A stretch of 64,000 nucleotides of DNA from Archilochus colubris (lineage: Eukaryota; Chordata; Aves; Apodiformes; Trochilidae), in NCBI GenBank assembly GCA_023079485.1, contig CM041097.1:18769158-18833157 (forward strand). Reading direction: 5' to 3'. The notes beneath the pieces are model-generated. The model ran no database searches. It had not been told where the DNA came from and worked only from the letters and a program-made list of their open reading frames with translations. How positions within the stretch are numbered: the stretch's first letter is position 1; every line of letters begins with the position of its first letter. The position numbers and the translations under genes are program-made. Below are positions 15,001 to 24,541 of this stretch, in pieces.

Positions 15001-18000
15001 GTACATTCCATAGGTAAAGGGATCGGGAAGATTTCAGAAGCAGTAAAGCCCACCCAAAAGTTTCACCCCGTTGAGGCACTTGAGCCTGGAACTGAATACA
15101 CAGTTCGTCTAGTGACTAAGAACTGGGTTGATAACAATAGCATTTTTGAAGATGTAATTGAGACCAGGGGGAGAGGTGAGACACAAAAACCCCTTTGAGG
15201 TGATAAAAGATTTCTCCTGCATGTAAATAAACACTGAGGTGACATCCTAGGGTGTGCAGTGAAAGTGTCCCCACAGCCTAGTTCTGTCCTGTGATTTATT
15301 TTTTTTTAAGTTGACCCTTGCAGGGAGCACAAACGTGGCCACTGCTCTTGGCTGAGCCTTGTGCCTTGTGCCTTGCTTGGCAGCCAGGAGCCTGGCACCA
15401 TGACCAAACCTTTGCAAAACACTTTGCCCCCCCTGTGTGGTTTTTGAAAGGGTAGTGCTGTGATTTAATCCATGTTTAGAGTGCCAGTCCAGTGGTCTGC
15501 ATGCATCAGGTGCACTTTTAACTCAATTTCTTGCACAAAACTGCTTTTGCATGATGAGAGGCTTAACAAATCCCTGTGCAGCTTTCCTGTTTGGCATTAA
15601 TCCTTTGAGTCAACTGCTGTCTCAGAATTACCTTTCCAAAATGTCTGTTTTGTGGCTGGTAGACTGCACATCCCCCTTAAGCCTAAAAATGTCACACTCT
15701 GGCCATATTTCTGCCTTGCAATTCTTTAAGTTGAACACAATAAGTGGCGAGAGCCTGATTCAATTAAGATCTGGTGAAGAAAATGTTCTATATTCATGTT
15801 CTAGCGGGGTGATGCCCTCTTCCTCTGATTAATGTTCTTCTTTTTTGACTCCTCTTCTGTCTCACAAAGCCTACGCTGGCATTTATGATGGAATTTCCAC
15901 CCAGGGGTGGTTTATTGGACTGATGTGTGCCATCGCTCTGCTCACCCTGCTGCTGCTCACTGTCTGCTTTGTCAGAAGAAATAAAGGAGGGAAATATTCA
16001 GGTAAATGGATTTATTGTCCTTTCTCTGTGTTCACTTGTTAATAACAAGCATCCTTCAGACTTTTATCACTGGAGGCTGCAAAGCCACGAGCAGAAGCAT
16101 CCAATTAGGATTTGCAGCTTTTGATAAATCTCTGCAGAGTGGAGTGTAATGAATATAAGTGAAACTGTGCTCTCTGGGTGAGATAGTGCTGTGAGCTGGT
16201 TAGAGATCATGCCAAGGCTTTGGTAGTGCTCGTTGAACCTTCCAGTGTTTAATCCAGCTGTAGAGCTCGTGTCCTTCACCAGCTGCACCTCTGAGCCCCA
16301 CTGGCAGGACTTCCAGCTCACCCTCCACCAGATAGCTCCTACTTGAGGTCCTATCACACAACTAGGCTGCTTAACAATGAAATATTTTCCTAAAAGTAAC
16401 CCTGTCATCTTCAAAGCAATCAATGAGGATTTAAGCATAAGTATTTAAGCATAAATCTGGTTGCTCAGTGAGCTGGGAGATGCCCCATCCCTACAAACAC
16501 TCCAGGTTAGGTTGGACAGGGCTTGGAGCAACCTGATCTAGCTGAAGATGTCCCAACCAGGGGGGTTGGACTAGATGGCCTTTAAAGGTCCCTCCCAACC
16601 CAAACCCTTCTGTGATTCTATAAACACTTGCTTGTTTGCTTAAAAAAGTAGAGAATGGCCCCAACCCCTTGATGGAAAAATGCTGGTGGTGTCCAGGCAG
16701 ACAACCCTGGGAGCTGGTGCCCTCCAGGCTGGGCTGTAGGGGATGCCAAGTGGTTTTCCCATTGCACCTGCAAAAAGAAAAATCCACAGCAGAACACAGC
16801 ATACAGATCTGTGCTTTATTTTATTTGTACAGTGAAAGAAAAAGAAGATTTGCATCCAGATCCTGAAGCTCAATCAATAAAAGATGAAATCTTTGGGGAA
16901 TATAGGTAAATAGGAACTGCTTTTGCAAGCGTTTGTGTTTGTTGGGGTTTGGTTTGTTTCCAGATGTCATCTTTATTTAGGACATTTTTATAGCATGCAA
17001 TTAATGCTATTTTTCATTTCCAAAGCAAACCTCAGAGGAGTGGATAATAGTGGGAATATAAAGGTATACCCAGTGGACTTCAATCCATCCAAGCTGGGAT
17101 ATGACTAAATGTTGATGCATCACTGATTGTTTTTCACTTGTTTGTTTTTATTTTTATTTTTATTTTTGGCATTGTATGAATAATGTAAATATATATGCTA
17201 ATTTGGGTGCCTAGTTTAATGCCCACTGAAATCATTACAGAAACTTTCATGCCTTCATAAAGTGAGTTTCTGGAACCCAATCAGGCCCAAATGGTGGAAT
17301 ATGAGGAACTTCCCTGTTGTGGAAGAAAAAAAATCTGAAAAAAAGTCTGAAATTGATGGCAAAGAACCCAACAACCCTCACTACAGGATGTTCTGTAGGA
17401 GAGCTGAAATAATTACTTTGGCTACTTTAAATTAATCAAAGTTTATAATGTTCTATAACCATGATATAGTGGAAAACAAAACTGCAATATGTTGAAATCC
17501 CACTTGTATATTCTACATTATTTGTACTGGATTAGTTTTTTGTTTTGTTTTCTGCATAATTTCATCTTTATTTAATTTTTAATGCTTTCTAATGGGACAA
17601 ATATTTAGAAAGGTAAGAGAGTCCTGAGGTTAATAACTTCAACCCCTTCCCTTTCCCCCAAATTCCAAACTTGTCTTTTTTTATTAATAGAAATTCCATG
17701 TGCAAAACAGTAACAAATATTTCTGCTATATTGGTTATGTTCATAATTGATTCCCTGCTGAAGGGGTCAAGTCCAGGTGTGTTTCTCTCCTTCTTCAGAT
17801 GACATTACCAAAGCTCTGACACTGAATTGGCATTAGCAAGGACCATAATTCTGATTATCTTCCTAGTTCAGAGGCTTAATTTGGTTTTTTTTTTAATAAT
17901 CCTTAAATCTATGTCCCCAATCCCCCAAACATCCTTTCAGTCAGGCTGCTTTGGTTCTTCCCTGGTGCTGTTATGAGGAATGGATTATTAATTATGTGGA

Positions 18001-18977
18001 TATTTCTTTTTTTTCCTCGATTTTGGAGGTGAGTCTCTCCTTCTTCATGAAATTGCCATGGAAGATGGGCAGCCACAGACACTCAGGTCCTGCTTTCATT
18101 TTGCCCTGTTCCTTCCCTTTAGCAGAGAGAAATTTCATCACTTACAGTAAGATAAGAACAGAATAAATGAAAATAAAGGTTAAACCCCCTTGTTAATCAT
18201 CTGAAATCAAACAGATGCTCACAAAGCAGGGAGGTAGAACCTACAGCTGGTGCCTGATCTCCCAGTATCACATCAGTTCCCCAACCCACCTCCCAAGAAA
18301 AAGGAAAGAAAGAGCCTCAGGGTTTTGTAAAATGAAAATTTCCCTTTCCCTAAGGTTCCAAGGCCCTGACACCAGCCCCAATCCCTCCAGATCTTCCCAA
18401 CATTTCCTCCTTGTTCACCTTCACTTTCTGCCCATTCTTCTCACTGTCCAAGGGTCAGAGAGGCAAAAAGGAACAAAACCCAGAATTCCTGTGCAGTTTT
18501 CATTGCTGTTTGCCTCTTTAACTAATTCCACTGGTTTCATAACCACAAAATCCTGGCTGAGGGGACTTCAGGGGAGTGTAGGTGACCTGTCTGACCAAGC
18601 AGGACTCTCAGGACCCAACCTTTCTCCACGTCCCCACCTCGAAACGTTTCCCTCGCTCTTCCCTCCTGCTGCTTTCTTTCCCCCCCCAAAAAAAAAGAGG
18701 AGGTTCCTTGCTTGCCCATTCAAAGCTAGATTTTTGGAAAGGCCTTTCTTTGTTTTGTAGTGACAGCGATGAAAAGCCCCTGAAAGGCAGCCTGCAGTCA
18801 ATAAACGGGGACATTAAAGCCACGGAGAGCGCTGATAGTCTGGTAGATTATGGAGAAGGGGAGCATGGGATGTTCAATGAAGATGGTTCTTTTATTGGAG
18901 CTTATTCTGGATCTAAGGAAAAAGGATCAGTGGAAAGCACTGGGAGTTCTACAGCAACTTTTCCTCTCCACGCCTAA
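1..18977 (+). CDS. CHL1: CHL1 (neural cell adhesion molecule L1-like), 3' two-fifths of the coding region, 12 exons
   Basis: This is a single-pass type I membrane protein of the L1 family. It acts at the neuronal surface in neurite growth, migration and synapse organisation, and links to the spectrin skeleton through ankyrin. The exons at 1-70, 298-495, 1353-1423, 3914-4136, 6291-6406, 6574-6778, 7009-7131, 8397-8576, 15014-15175, 15870-16001, 16833-16905 and 18761-18977 splice with consistent phases to 589 codons plus TAA. The order is FnIII-1 to FnIII-4, a half FnIII-5, one transmembrane helix and an acidic tail. Identification rests on strong remembered similarity to human CHL1: the tail motif HPDPE, the segment [18 protein letters not shown], and the terminus TATFPLHA (human ends TATFPLRA). 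NrCAM, neurofascin and L1 have different C-termini. The immunoglobulin domains and signal peptide are outside the window. No frameshift or in-frame stop is seen. Confidence 0.97.
298..495 (+). CDS. CHL1: CHL1 exon, rest of FnIII domain 1
   Basis: A long pyrimidine tract and AG at 296-297 precede the exon. The translation runs from [16 protein letters not shown] to [10 protein letters not shown] and then TPPA. It contains the FnIII signature YQFRV-x-SVNAVG and an NDT sequon. It ends in phase 1 at the donor gtaaac (496). The length of 198 bases leaves the frame unchanged. The match to CHL1 FnIII-1 (PGRWEEL, YQFRV, VGRSQPS) is very close. Confidence 0.96.
496..1352 (+). other. CHL1 intron
   Basis: This is an 857-base intron between FnIII-1 and FnIII-2. 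It has a GT donor (gtaaac) and a pyrimidine-rich AG acceptor (gtggtttcag). I see no repeat family or conserved element in it. Confidence 0.85.
1353..1423 (+). CDS. CHL1: CHL1 exon, first strands of FnIII domain 2
   Basis: This 71-base exon reads [20 protein letters not shown] then MKWE, matching the opening of CHL1 FnIII-2 (human has APDRNPQNIRV). It enters in phase 1, leaves in phase 0, and ends at a strong donor (gag followed by gtaaga). Confidence 0.95.
1424..3913 (+). other. CHL1 intron
   Basis: This is a 2490-base intron splitting FnIII-2. It has a strong donor (gtaaga) and acceptor (ttcttctgcag). The interior is AT-rich single-copy-looking sequence. I could not support any repeat, RNA gene or cryptic exon. 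Confidence 0.85.
3914..4136 (+). CDS. CHL1: CHL1 exon, rest of FnIII domain 2
   Basis: Translation starts [20 protein letters not shown] and ends [17 protein letters not shown]. It carries FnIII hallmarks ([21 protein letters not shown]) and an NVT sequon. It enters in phase 0, leaves in phase 1, and the donor is gtgagt. GC content is clearly higher than in the flanking introns. Confidence 0.96.
4137..6290 (+). other. CHL1 intron
   Basis: This is a 2154-base intron between FnIII-2 and FnIII-3, with consensus gtgagt and gtgtttccag ends. It holds an AT-rich TTATTTAT tract near 5000-5030 and a short perfect palindrome at 5714-5733. Nothing else was recognised. Confidence 0.85.
6291..6406 (+). 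CDS. CHL1: CHL1 exon, first half of FnIII domain 3
   Basis: Reads [20 protein letters not shown] then VFWFGIP and [11 protein letters not shown], aligning with CHL1 FnIII-3 (NSTLVKV, KDRVHGRLKGY). It includes an NST sequon. The exon end at 6406 is set by the join to VSWWKT in the next exon. The donor there, gttacc, matches consensus poorly beyond the GT. Confidence 0.92.
6574..6778 (+). CDS. CHL1: CHL1 exon, second half of FnIII domain 3
   Basis: Acceptor tgcag at 6569-6573. Reads [19 protein letters not shown], then [20 protein letters not shown], and ends PVVFETPEG. This is a near-identical layout to human CHL1 (WWKTKSLLDG, FSEFHLTVLAYN, FQTPEG). It is 205 bases long, enters in phase 0 and leaves in phase 1 at donor gtaaga. 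Confidence 0.95.
7009..7131 (+). CDS. CHL1: CHL1 exon, first half of FnIII domain 4
   Basis: Reads [20 protein letters not shown], then [20 protein letters not shown] and M. This matches the CHL1 segment VPEQPTFLK and WGLPKKLNGNLTGYLLQYQ. It is 123 bases, phase 1 at both ends, with donor gtacgt. Confidence 0.95.
7132..8396 (+). other. CHL1 intron
   Basis: This 1265-base intron splits FnIII-4 and ends in a classical ccttttccttgcag acceptor. A degraded CR1 3' end lies at 7628-7674. An open reading frame runs through the intron into the next exon but is not itself coding. Confidence 0.85.
7628..7674 (+). mobile_element. CR1 LINE, degraded 3' terminal fragment
   Basis: The core GAGGTCCTTTCCAACCTTAA followed by TGATTCT is the usual end of avian CR1 elements, here in + orientation and without a recognisable ORF2 part. 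Only about 45 bases can be supported. Confidence 0.6.
8397..8576 (+). CDS. CHL1: CHL1 exon, second half of FnIII domain 4
   Basis: Reads [19 protein letters not shown], then [20 protein letters not shown] and [10 protein letters not shown]. It has NET and NHS sequons and the FnIII tyrosine-corner motif [10 protein letters not shown], as in CHL1 (ATTKYKFYLRACTSQGCGKP). It is 180 bases, phase 1 at both ends, with donor gtaagt. Confidence 0.95.
8577..15013 (+). other. CHL1 intron, largest in the window
   Basis: This 6437-base intron separates FnIII-4 from the membrane-proximal half domain. It is AT-rich with poly-T and poly-A runs (10471-10489, 14841-14853) and a perfect 17-base tandem duplication at 11871-11904. 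No exon, transposon or RNA gene could be supported inside it. Confidence 0.85.
11871..11904. repeat. Two-copy 17-base perfect tandem duplication
   Basis: The unit AAAAAGGAAAAATACAG occurs twice head to tail. It is probably replication slippage in an A-rich stretch of intron. Confidence 0.9.
15014..15175 (+). CDS. CHL1: CHL1 exon, membrane-proximal half FnIII domain
   Basis: Reads [20 protein letters not shown], then [20 protein letters not shown] and DVIETRGR. This aligns with the CHL1 segment ending in [24 protein letters not shown]. It has an NNS sequon, is phase 1 at both ends, and has donor gtgaga. The fifth FnIII repeat is incomplete, as in the known CHL1 architecture. Confidence 0.95.
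15176..15869 (+). other. CHL1 intron
   Basis: A 694-base intron between the extracellular stalk exon and the transmembrane exon. It has donor gtgaga and acceptor ctcacaaag (AAG, a less favoured acceptor context). No further features were seen. Confidence 0.85.
15870..16001 (+). CDS. CHL1: CHL1 exon, transmembrane helix
   Basis: Reads [20 protein letters not shown], then [20 protein letters not shown] and GKYS. The helix is about 23 hydrophobic residues, from WFIGLM to TVCFV, followed by the basic stop-transfer RRNK. The GGKYS juxtamembrane motif lies in the region proposed to contact ERM proteins in L1 and CHL1. The sequence is almost identical to human CHL1 across the helix. It is 132 bases, phase 1 at both ends. 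Confidence 0.97.
16002..16832 (+). other. CHL1 intron
   Basis: An 831-base intron between the transmembrane exon and the first cytoplasmic exon, carrying a sense-oriented CR1 tail at 16497-16622. The acceptor is ttatttgtacag. Confidence 0.85.
16497..16622 (+). mobile_element. CR1 LINE, 3' terminal fragment
   Basis: The sequence GGTTGGACTAGATGGCCTTT, then a CCCTCCCAACCC stretch and TGTGATTCTAT, is the canonical avian CR1 3' end. It is 5'-truncated to about 125 bases, in + orientation. Confidence 0.85.
16833..16905 (+). CDS. CHL1: CHL1 exon, membrane-proximal cytoplasmic tail
   Basis: Reads [20 protein letters not shown] then FGEY. The HPD tripeptide is kept; in CHL1 it is reported to recruit the chaperone Hsc70. 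The exon is 73 bases and ends in phase 2 (tat ag) at donor gtaaat. In L1CAM the RSLE mini-exon is inserted exactly after this FGEY boundary. Confidence 0.96.
17036..17108 (+). CDS. CHL1: Candidate alternative terminal coding exon of CHL1
   Basis: The sequence shows a pyrimidine tract (17009-17020), AG at 17034-17035 (cctcag), and then an open frame. Joined to the phase-2 exon ending at 16905 it reads FGEY, then [24 protein letters not shown] and TAA at 17106-17108. The result is a tail of 24 new residues replacing the last 72, losing FIGAY but keeping HPD. YRGV fits the YxxPhi sorting consensus. A competing AG at 17024-17025 would give only a short tail ending after seven residues. A later GT at 17064 could make a 28-base cassette that brings the last exon to an immediate TGA. 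The exon is a prediction from frame and splice signals only; I do not recall an orthologous annotated exon. Confidence 0.4.
17184..17191 (+). promoter_or_regulatory. Pumilio-type element (if transcribed as alternative 3' UTR)
   Basis: TGTAAATA matches the Pumilio recognition consensus UGUANAUA and lies 76 bases after the candidate alternative stop. It is meaningful only if this intronic stretch is used as 3' UTR. An 8-mer can occur by chance. Confidence 0.25.
18761..18977 (+). CDS. CHL1: CHL1 last coding exon, distal cytoplasmic tail and stop
   Basis: Reads [20 protein letters not shown], then [38 protein letters not shown] and TATFPLHA, with TAA at 18975-18977. SFIGAY is the CHL1 form of the L1-family ankyrin-binding motif (FIGQY in the others); its tyrosine state controls ankyrin recruitment in the family. 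[12 protein letters not shown] is conserved across L1-family tails. The exon enters in phase 2 after acceptor tttgtag. Confidence 0.97.
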
Positions 18978-19876
18978 GGGATAAGCAGGAATGCTCTGTG
19001 GTTAATTGTGATATTGAGCTTGATTAGTATCTCCCCAGTCACCACCCGGGATTGGAAACAGGTTTCCAGTTGAGCCAGCCTGGAACCTGACATCCAGGTC
19101 ACATAAAAACAAGTCACTGCCACTAAAAGAAGATTTTTTTTTTTTCCATCCTGAGTTCTAAATGTTTTCTTCTCATTCAAGCAAATCAAATAATTCTTTT
19201 CCTATACAAAATGTCTTACTGGGTCTCACCAAACCAGAATTTCTCAGTGTTACGTCTGTATATTTGTGTGTTTCTTGGGTTTGGGATATGTTTCTCTGTA
19301 CAGTGATTTTTTTCCCCTCCTATGGCTGCTGTCACTTTGTACACACATCTGGATGTGCTGTCCCCTCAAGTGGGGGTGGCCTCACCTTTGGAGAGGTTCT
19401 AAAACAAGAAAATCGACCAAAACTAACTGACTACTCTGCAAAGTGACACGATGCATCCTACTGAGACAACCAACAATTTAAAATACTGGAGAAATATATT
19501 CTGTATATTGTATAATTTGTTATCAAGAAAAACCCCATCATTTTCCTACAATTGTTTTAGTGGTTACAGCTGACTGCAGTTACCAATACTTAAGAGATGC
19601 AACTTTTATCAACTGAAAAAAAATTGCTCTTTAAAGCTGAAGCTCTGACCTTGTGGACATCCATTCTGTCCAGCAGCTGGCACTATTTCCTTACAGAAGT
19701 TAAGCTGCAGTAACTTTTCCTGTAGCAAGGCAAAACAGGGTTCCCATCCACCATCCTTAGCAAAGTATTTTCATTTGTTTTTCCTGAGTCTCAGCAAGCT
19801 GCATTTCTCATCAACAATGTTCTTGTCAGGCTCCTATCTGTATATTGGTGTGCTAGCATACATTTCATGGAGACGT

Positions 19877-19884
19877 TGTACATA
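19877..19884 (+). promoter_or_regulatory. Pumilio response element in CHL1 3' UTR
   Basis: TGTACATA matches UGUANAUA exactly and lies 900 bases after the stop codon. Post-transcriptional control by PUM proteins is an inference from the motif alone. Confidence 0.35.
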
Positions 19885-20137
19885 TGATATTAATATTGAC
19901 ACAAGTGAAAAAAACAGCCTTGTTTGAGTTCCAATTGAGTCATGTTGCTAGCATGAGTCTGTATAGCTGTGTAGGAATGAATAGAATTTCTTCTCAATAT
20001 GAGCTTGGGCCAGCAAAACTAAGTTTCAGGAGGAGCTGTGTGTATATCAGCCATCTCCAGCTCACATCTTTCTAATATCACAGAAAATAGACCTGGACTT
20101 GCAAAAAGTCTTCTTCTTTTCAAGCTCTTCCCTGTTA

Positions 20138-20143
20138 AATAAA
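20138..20143 (+). terminator. Proximal poly(A) signal AATAAA
   Basis: Canonical hexamer 1.16 kb after the CHL1 stop. It could yield a short 3' UTR form that still keeps the Pumilio site at 19877. Confidence 0.35.
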
Positions 20144-23100
20144 TGAAAGCAAAAGCAAAGAGAAAATATTATGGTAGAGTTTCTTTATATTTTGTTTACT
20201 GAATGCTGGATGCAATCCAGTTCTTTCCTTTGCCTCTCCCAGCACTAACTCAGCAAACCTGGACAGCACATTTTTTTGGTCTTTTTGTATTGGAATCTCC
20301 CAAGGCTCTTTAAAAGCATCTGTATTTTGGAATATACTTATTTGTGTACTGCTATGGCTTCATTTCTTCTTGCACTTAACAAACAACTGGCACTTCAATG
20401 ATAACATTTTTGAATAGTTACTGCCAGAGACATAGATCCTAAAAGCTACTTTGCATCATGGTAGGAATTAGGCAAATATCCCCAGCAGCTCCTTCCTAGT
20501 CTCCCTTACTTCAGTGGAAGAGAGGAAGCAGGAATTACTCTCTTGATGCCAAGTTCCCAGTAGTGGCTACAAGGAAGACCCATTAGAAATACAGATTCTT
20601 GGGTTTCTTTCAATTTTTCCTTTTCAGGATCTTTCCTTTGCCTCTGTTTTGGGAAGAGCAAACCCCAGCCTCCCCCTCCAGTGATGCTGTGAGTACAAAG
20701 GGATGAGTTGAGTCAAAAATCCCCCTGGCAGTGGTGGGAAGGACTTGGCCAAGCCTTTCACTTTTGATTGTTCACAAAGTTTTGATTTTTCACTCAATCC
20801 AAACACTGCATAAGTCCCAAGTAAGTTTTGTTAAACAACAATAACAACAAAATCATTAGGGGAAAAAAAAAAGAAATAATTTTAAAAGGTAGGGAGTGCA
20901 CAATGGGAGCAATGTGAACATTGGTATCTTGTCAACAGAGACATTTCCCACCAGGATTTTATTTACCAACTCTGCAGCCCTCAGCTTGGCCGAGCTCTCC
21001 CAGCCATGGGGCCACCAACCCATCCCCAGGGTGAGGCTGGACCTGACCCAGTCCTGGTCATCTCTTTTCTTGTGTTTTGGGTGGCTGCAGCTCCACTGGA
21101 GTCCCAGAAAATGCTGATGTTTAACAGACAGAAATTTCCAATCCTATTAGAGAGTGTCAAATTATTGAATAATGAATATAAATCCCCTGTGCCACCCCTG
21201 CCTCTCTTGCTGCTAAGAGGTGTTTATGCCATCCCTCTGATCTGCTACTCATCTCTGCTGCTATGAGTACTTTTTCTATTAAAATTTTAATTCTCATCCT
21301 GAAATCTTCATGTTGCTGTTCCATGGTGCCTCGGGGCCTAAACCTCAGCAGTGACACAAAGGTGTGCTGTGGAATTTGTACAGAGTGCCCTGACTTTTGG
21401 AGGAATATGCCCAATGAATATTAAAGAAGTGGCTAAAGCTCCCAGGAACCTCACTCACCTCATTTCTTTTCTTTTTGCTGTTATTATTATTTTTTTTCTT
21501 CCCTGTTGAGGTTTTATTTTCTCTTCTAAGGGTACCACTCCTACAGCATCCCTTAAAAAGTGCAGGTCACTAATGGTTTATTAAAGATTTCTTTTCAAAA
21601 GTAAAAAAACCAGCAAGCTCCCATTTCTCTGAGCAGTTTTTTTGGCATTGTCACTGTATTTTTAGGGCAGTCTGGTACAAGTGAGGGGAAGTGTGGCCAT
21701 GTATGCTGGATAAAAAGCATCACCCACTGGACTGCAGTTCTGAAATGATCCATGAAAGCAAAGAATTTTTATATATTTTTTTTCCAATCTGGCCAGAAGC
21801 ATTTATTAAAATTAATTGATGGAAATCTGTAGGGCTTTTATTAATTAAAACCCCAGGGAGGTATTTCAGCCTTCCTGTTGCAAGGAGAGAGTTGGGACTG
21901 GTGGGATGTGAGTGTGCAGACCAGTTTGAATTGGGAATTATTAATAACCAGCTCTTAGTTTGGTTCCCTTCCACCACTGCAGGCCAAGTGTGAGAGGGGA
22001 AATGACACTTTCAGATTTGATATCTCAGTCAACCCAGGGTGCAATTCCATCCAGGTGTTTTCCTGGCCTTGGGAATCCTGGCTTCTGGATTTAAGCAGTC
22101 TCCTCTGGAACAAGAGAGGGATGGATGTTTCTCCACAGGTTTTGCTGTTTTGATTATGCATGAGATTAACCAGAAAAAAAAAAGAGCTTCTTGGCTAATG
22201 AGGAAAAAAAAACCCCATGAAAGTGAGGAATTTGCAGGCATGGAGCAGTGTACCATTGATTGGGTATGGATTGTCATCTCAGTCCTGAGTTTCTATTTAA
22301 AAAATATTAAAGTAATAAAAAAATACATATATAAAGTGTGATTGCACAGTCAAGAACTTGTTGGAATGGCCCCAGCTTCATTCTCTGGCAAAATTTGGGT
22401 ACCCAGTCTCAAGAAATCCTTGCTTGAGCTTCCTGCAGCAAGGAGAAGGCTGCAGGCTGGGTTGTGAAACCCTTCTGGGGCTGGGCCTGTAGGAAGAGCA
22501 GAATTAGGACCTAAATCAGAAAATGGCTTTCCTCTCTGGATTAAAATCTGTGGATAGATACACTTCATGAATTAAAAACCCTTCTTTGTAACTCCACTTT
22601 TAGAAGGAAGCATATCACTATGATTTATGATATTTTGTTCTGTTGTGTTCTTATTGCAACACTGATTCAGGAGTTCTTTTCCTGATAACTGCTGCCATTG
22701 ACTGAATGGATCAGATCTGATGTGTGAGAGGTTTCTATTGAAGTTTTCAGGCCTCTATTTTTGAGATGAAAACAAATACTAGCACAATCTTTCTATATAA
22801 AAAAAGGTATGGGGGGTTTAACAGTAATTCCACATGCAGTTTTGTAAACTGAAGTTAGAATGATATTCCTTGCTCCTTGCACGTTTCTGAAGGGAAATTA
22901 ATTTCATTTTTTTAGTCCTTTTTTAAATCATTATTTTGCAAATGAGTGGTAAATCAAGATTATGTTATGTACCTGGAAGGATGGACATAAAGAAAGGGAA
23001 TTCTTGATGTTAAGGGAATTTTCTTTGTTTCACAACAGATCAAGCCCTCAGCTGCATCTCTGATAATGTTTAATATTTCAAAACCAGGCATATAAATCCT

Positions 23101-23483
23101 CTTGGAGTACCAGTTCATGTTTACATTGCAGCTCCACATCCTTCATGGAAAAGGCTCAAGTGATCTGCACTGATTCATTCTTTTTTCAGGCAGGAGCCAG
23201 CAGCTGAGTTGGAGCCAAAGCTTTCTGTCTCTTTGGTTTTATTATTGTTATTATTCCTACTCCTCCTCCTCCTTCTTTCAACCAGATATTTTGTAATTTC
23301 CTGAGAAAAGATCAAAGCAAATGTGGTGTCACCGTTCAGATGTCACTTTTGGAGCTAAATGTTAGTGTGCATTTATTAAAGGTTTAGAGGACTGTGTTGT
23401 ACTGTAGTTGCTGTTTGTATCATGCATCTGTGCACGTATGGATTTCAAGGATATTTTCATTTTACATGAAATACAACTTTGCT

Positions 23484-23489
23484 AATAAA
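23484..23489 (+). terminator. Distal poly(A) signal AATAAA, likely CHL1 transcript end
   Basis: The hexamer sits in gctaataaaaggttgac, with a T/G-rich stretch (gatgttatctt) 15-25 bases downstream. This is the usual arrangement of a vertebrate cleavage site. Confidence 0.55.
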
Positions 23490-23505
23490 AGGTTGACTTG
23501 ATGTT

Positions 23506-24510
23506 ATCTTCAAAAGCTTTAGCTGCTATCAGCAAGTTTTTATTTTGGTGTGGGTTTGGTTGTTGGTTTTTTTTTTCTCCTGGTACCCAATGTCTTTGCT
23601 GGGAATCTGATTTAATTGCCATGCCAGCCCTGGTCATCTGGGATTCATTTTCTTGTCCCTGCACCAGGGTCAGGCTGCCCTTGGCTTTCTCTGGGACTGT
23701 CAGGCATGGTGGACAAGCAACCATTTAGATGTCATCTGCACCAAAGCAAGGATGGAGCAGGACTACAGAAACCTGAAGTCAATTCCCTCTTTTCTTTTGT
23801 GGTGTCAGCATCTCCTGGGTCAATGTCAGCACCTGTAGCTTGCTTTGTATTCCCTGCTTCTGTCTCTGAACATCAGGTAACCTCCCAGGCATACAGAGCT
23901 TTAAGCTAAGTGACATGTGGAATACCTGCAAAAGTAACATTATCCTGTATTAAATTAAAATACATTTAGCTGTGAGATGCAAGGAAAAGCACCAGGTGCC
24001 AGACACGAGCAGAGGTGGAAGGAGCTGAGCCTGTAGGATATGGTAAATAAGCTTTAAAAACAAGAAGGGTGAATCTTTACTCTTCTTCATTAACAATCAG
24101 CACATCAATGGTGATTTTTTAAATATTCAGGCACCTAGCAACCCAGTAATACTCATTCTTTTCTTCTTACCCCTTAGGGAAAACTCCACTTGTGCTGAAA
24201 GTCTGGGATCTGTATGTATTCATTATACAGAAGTATAACAAGCATTCTTTGTTAGCCAGGGAAAATAAAGACCAAAACACCTTAGATCTTTTGTTGCTGA
24301 GTGTTCAAAAGGTCATCCTGACACTTCCCCCCCCTGATACTCAGCATTATATGATTTCTTTATTTCTACTCTCCCTCTCCATGGAAAAAAGGTTCACCAG
24401 GCAGGACCAGCTCCATGCACACCCATCTGATACCTGAAACTGCAAAACTGTTGCTTGTTAAAAGTCAGCAGACAAATCCATGTCAGATGGGGTTTTGGTT
24501 TTTAAGGAAA

Positions 24511-24541
<31 letters not shown>

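Larger units (their letters stand above)
16906..18760 (+). other. CHL1 last intron, with candidate alternative terminal exon
   Basis: A 1855-base intron with donor gtaaat and acceptor tttgttttgtag. It contains an in-frame candidate exon at 17036-17108, listed separately. Poly(A) signals AATAAA at 18162 and 18172 could serve such an exon. A C-run followed by an A-run lies at 18680-18697 near the final acceptor. Confidence 0.8.
18978..23505 (+). other. CHL1: CHL1 3' untranslated region (probable extent)
   Basis: There is no further reading frame after the TAA at 18975. The sequence is AT-rich with many ATTTA pentamers and the look of a long 3' UTR. Two canonical poly(A) signals stand out: AATAAA at 20138 and at 23484. 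The distal one is followed by GT/T-rich sequence (ttgacttgatgtt) and is my preferred end, giving a UTR of about 4.5 kb. The exact cleavage sites need transcript data. Confidence 0.6.
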
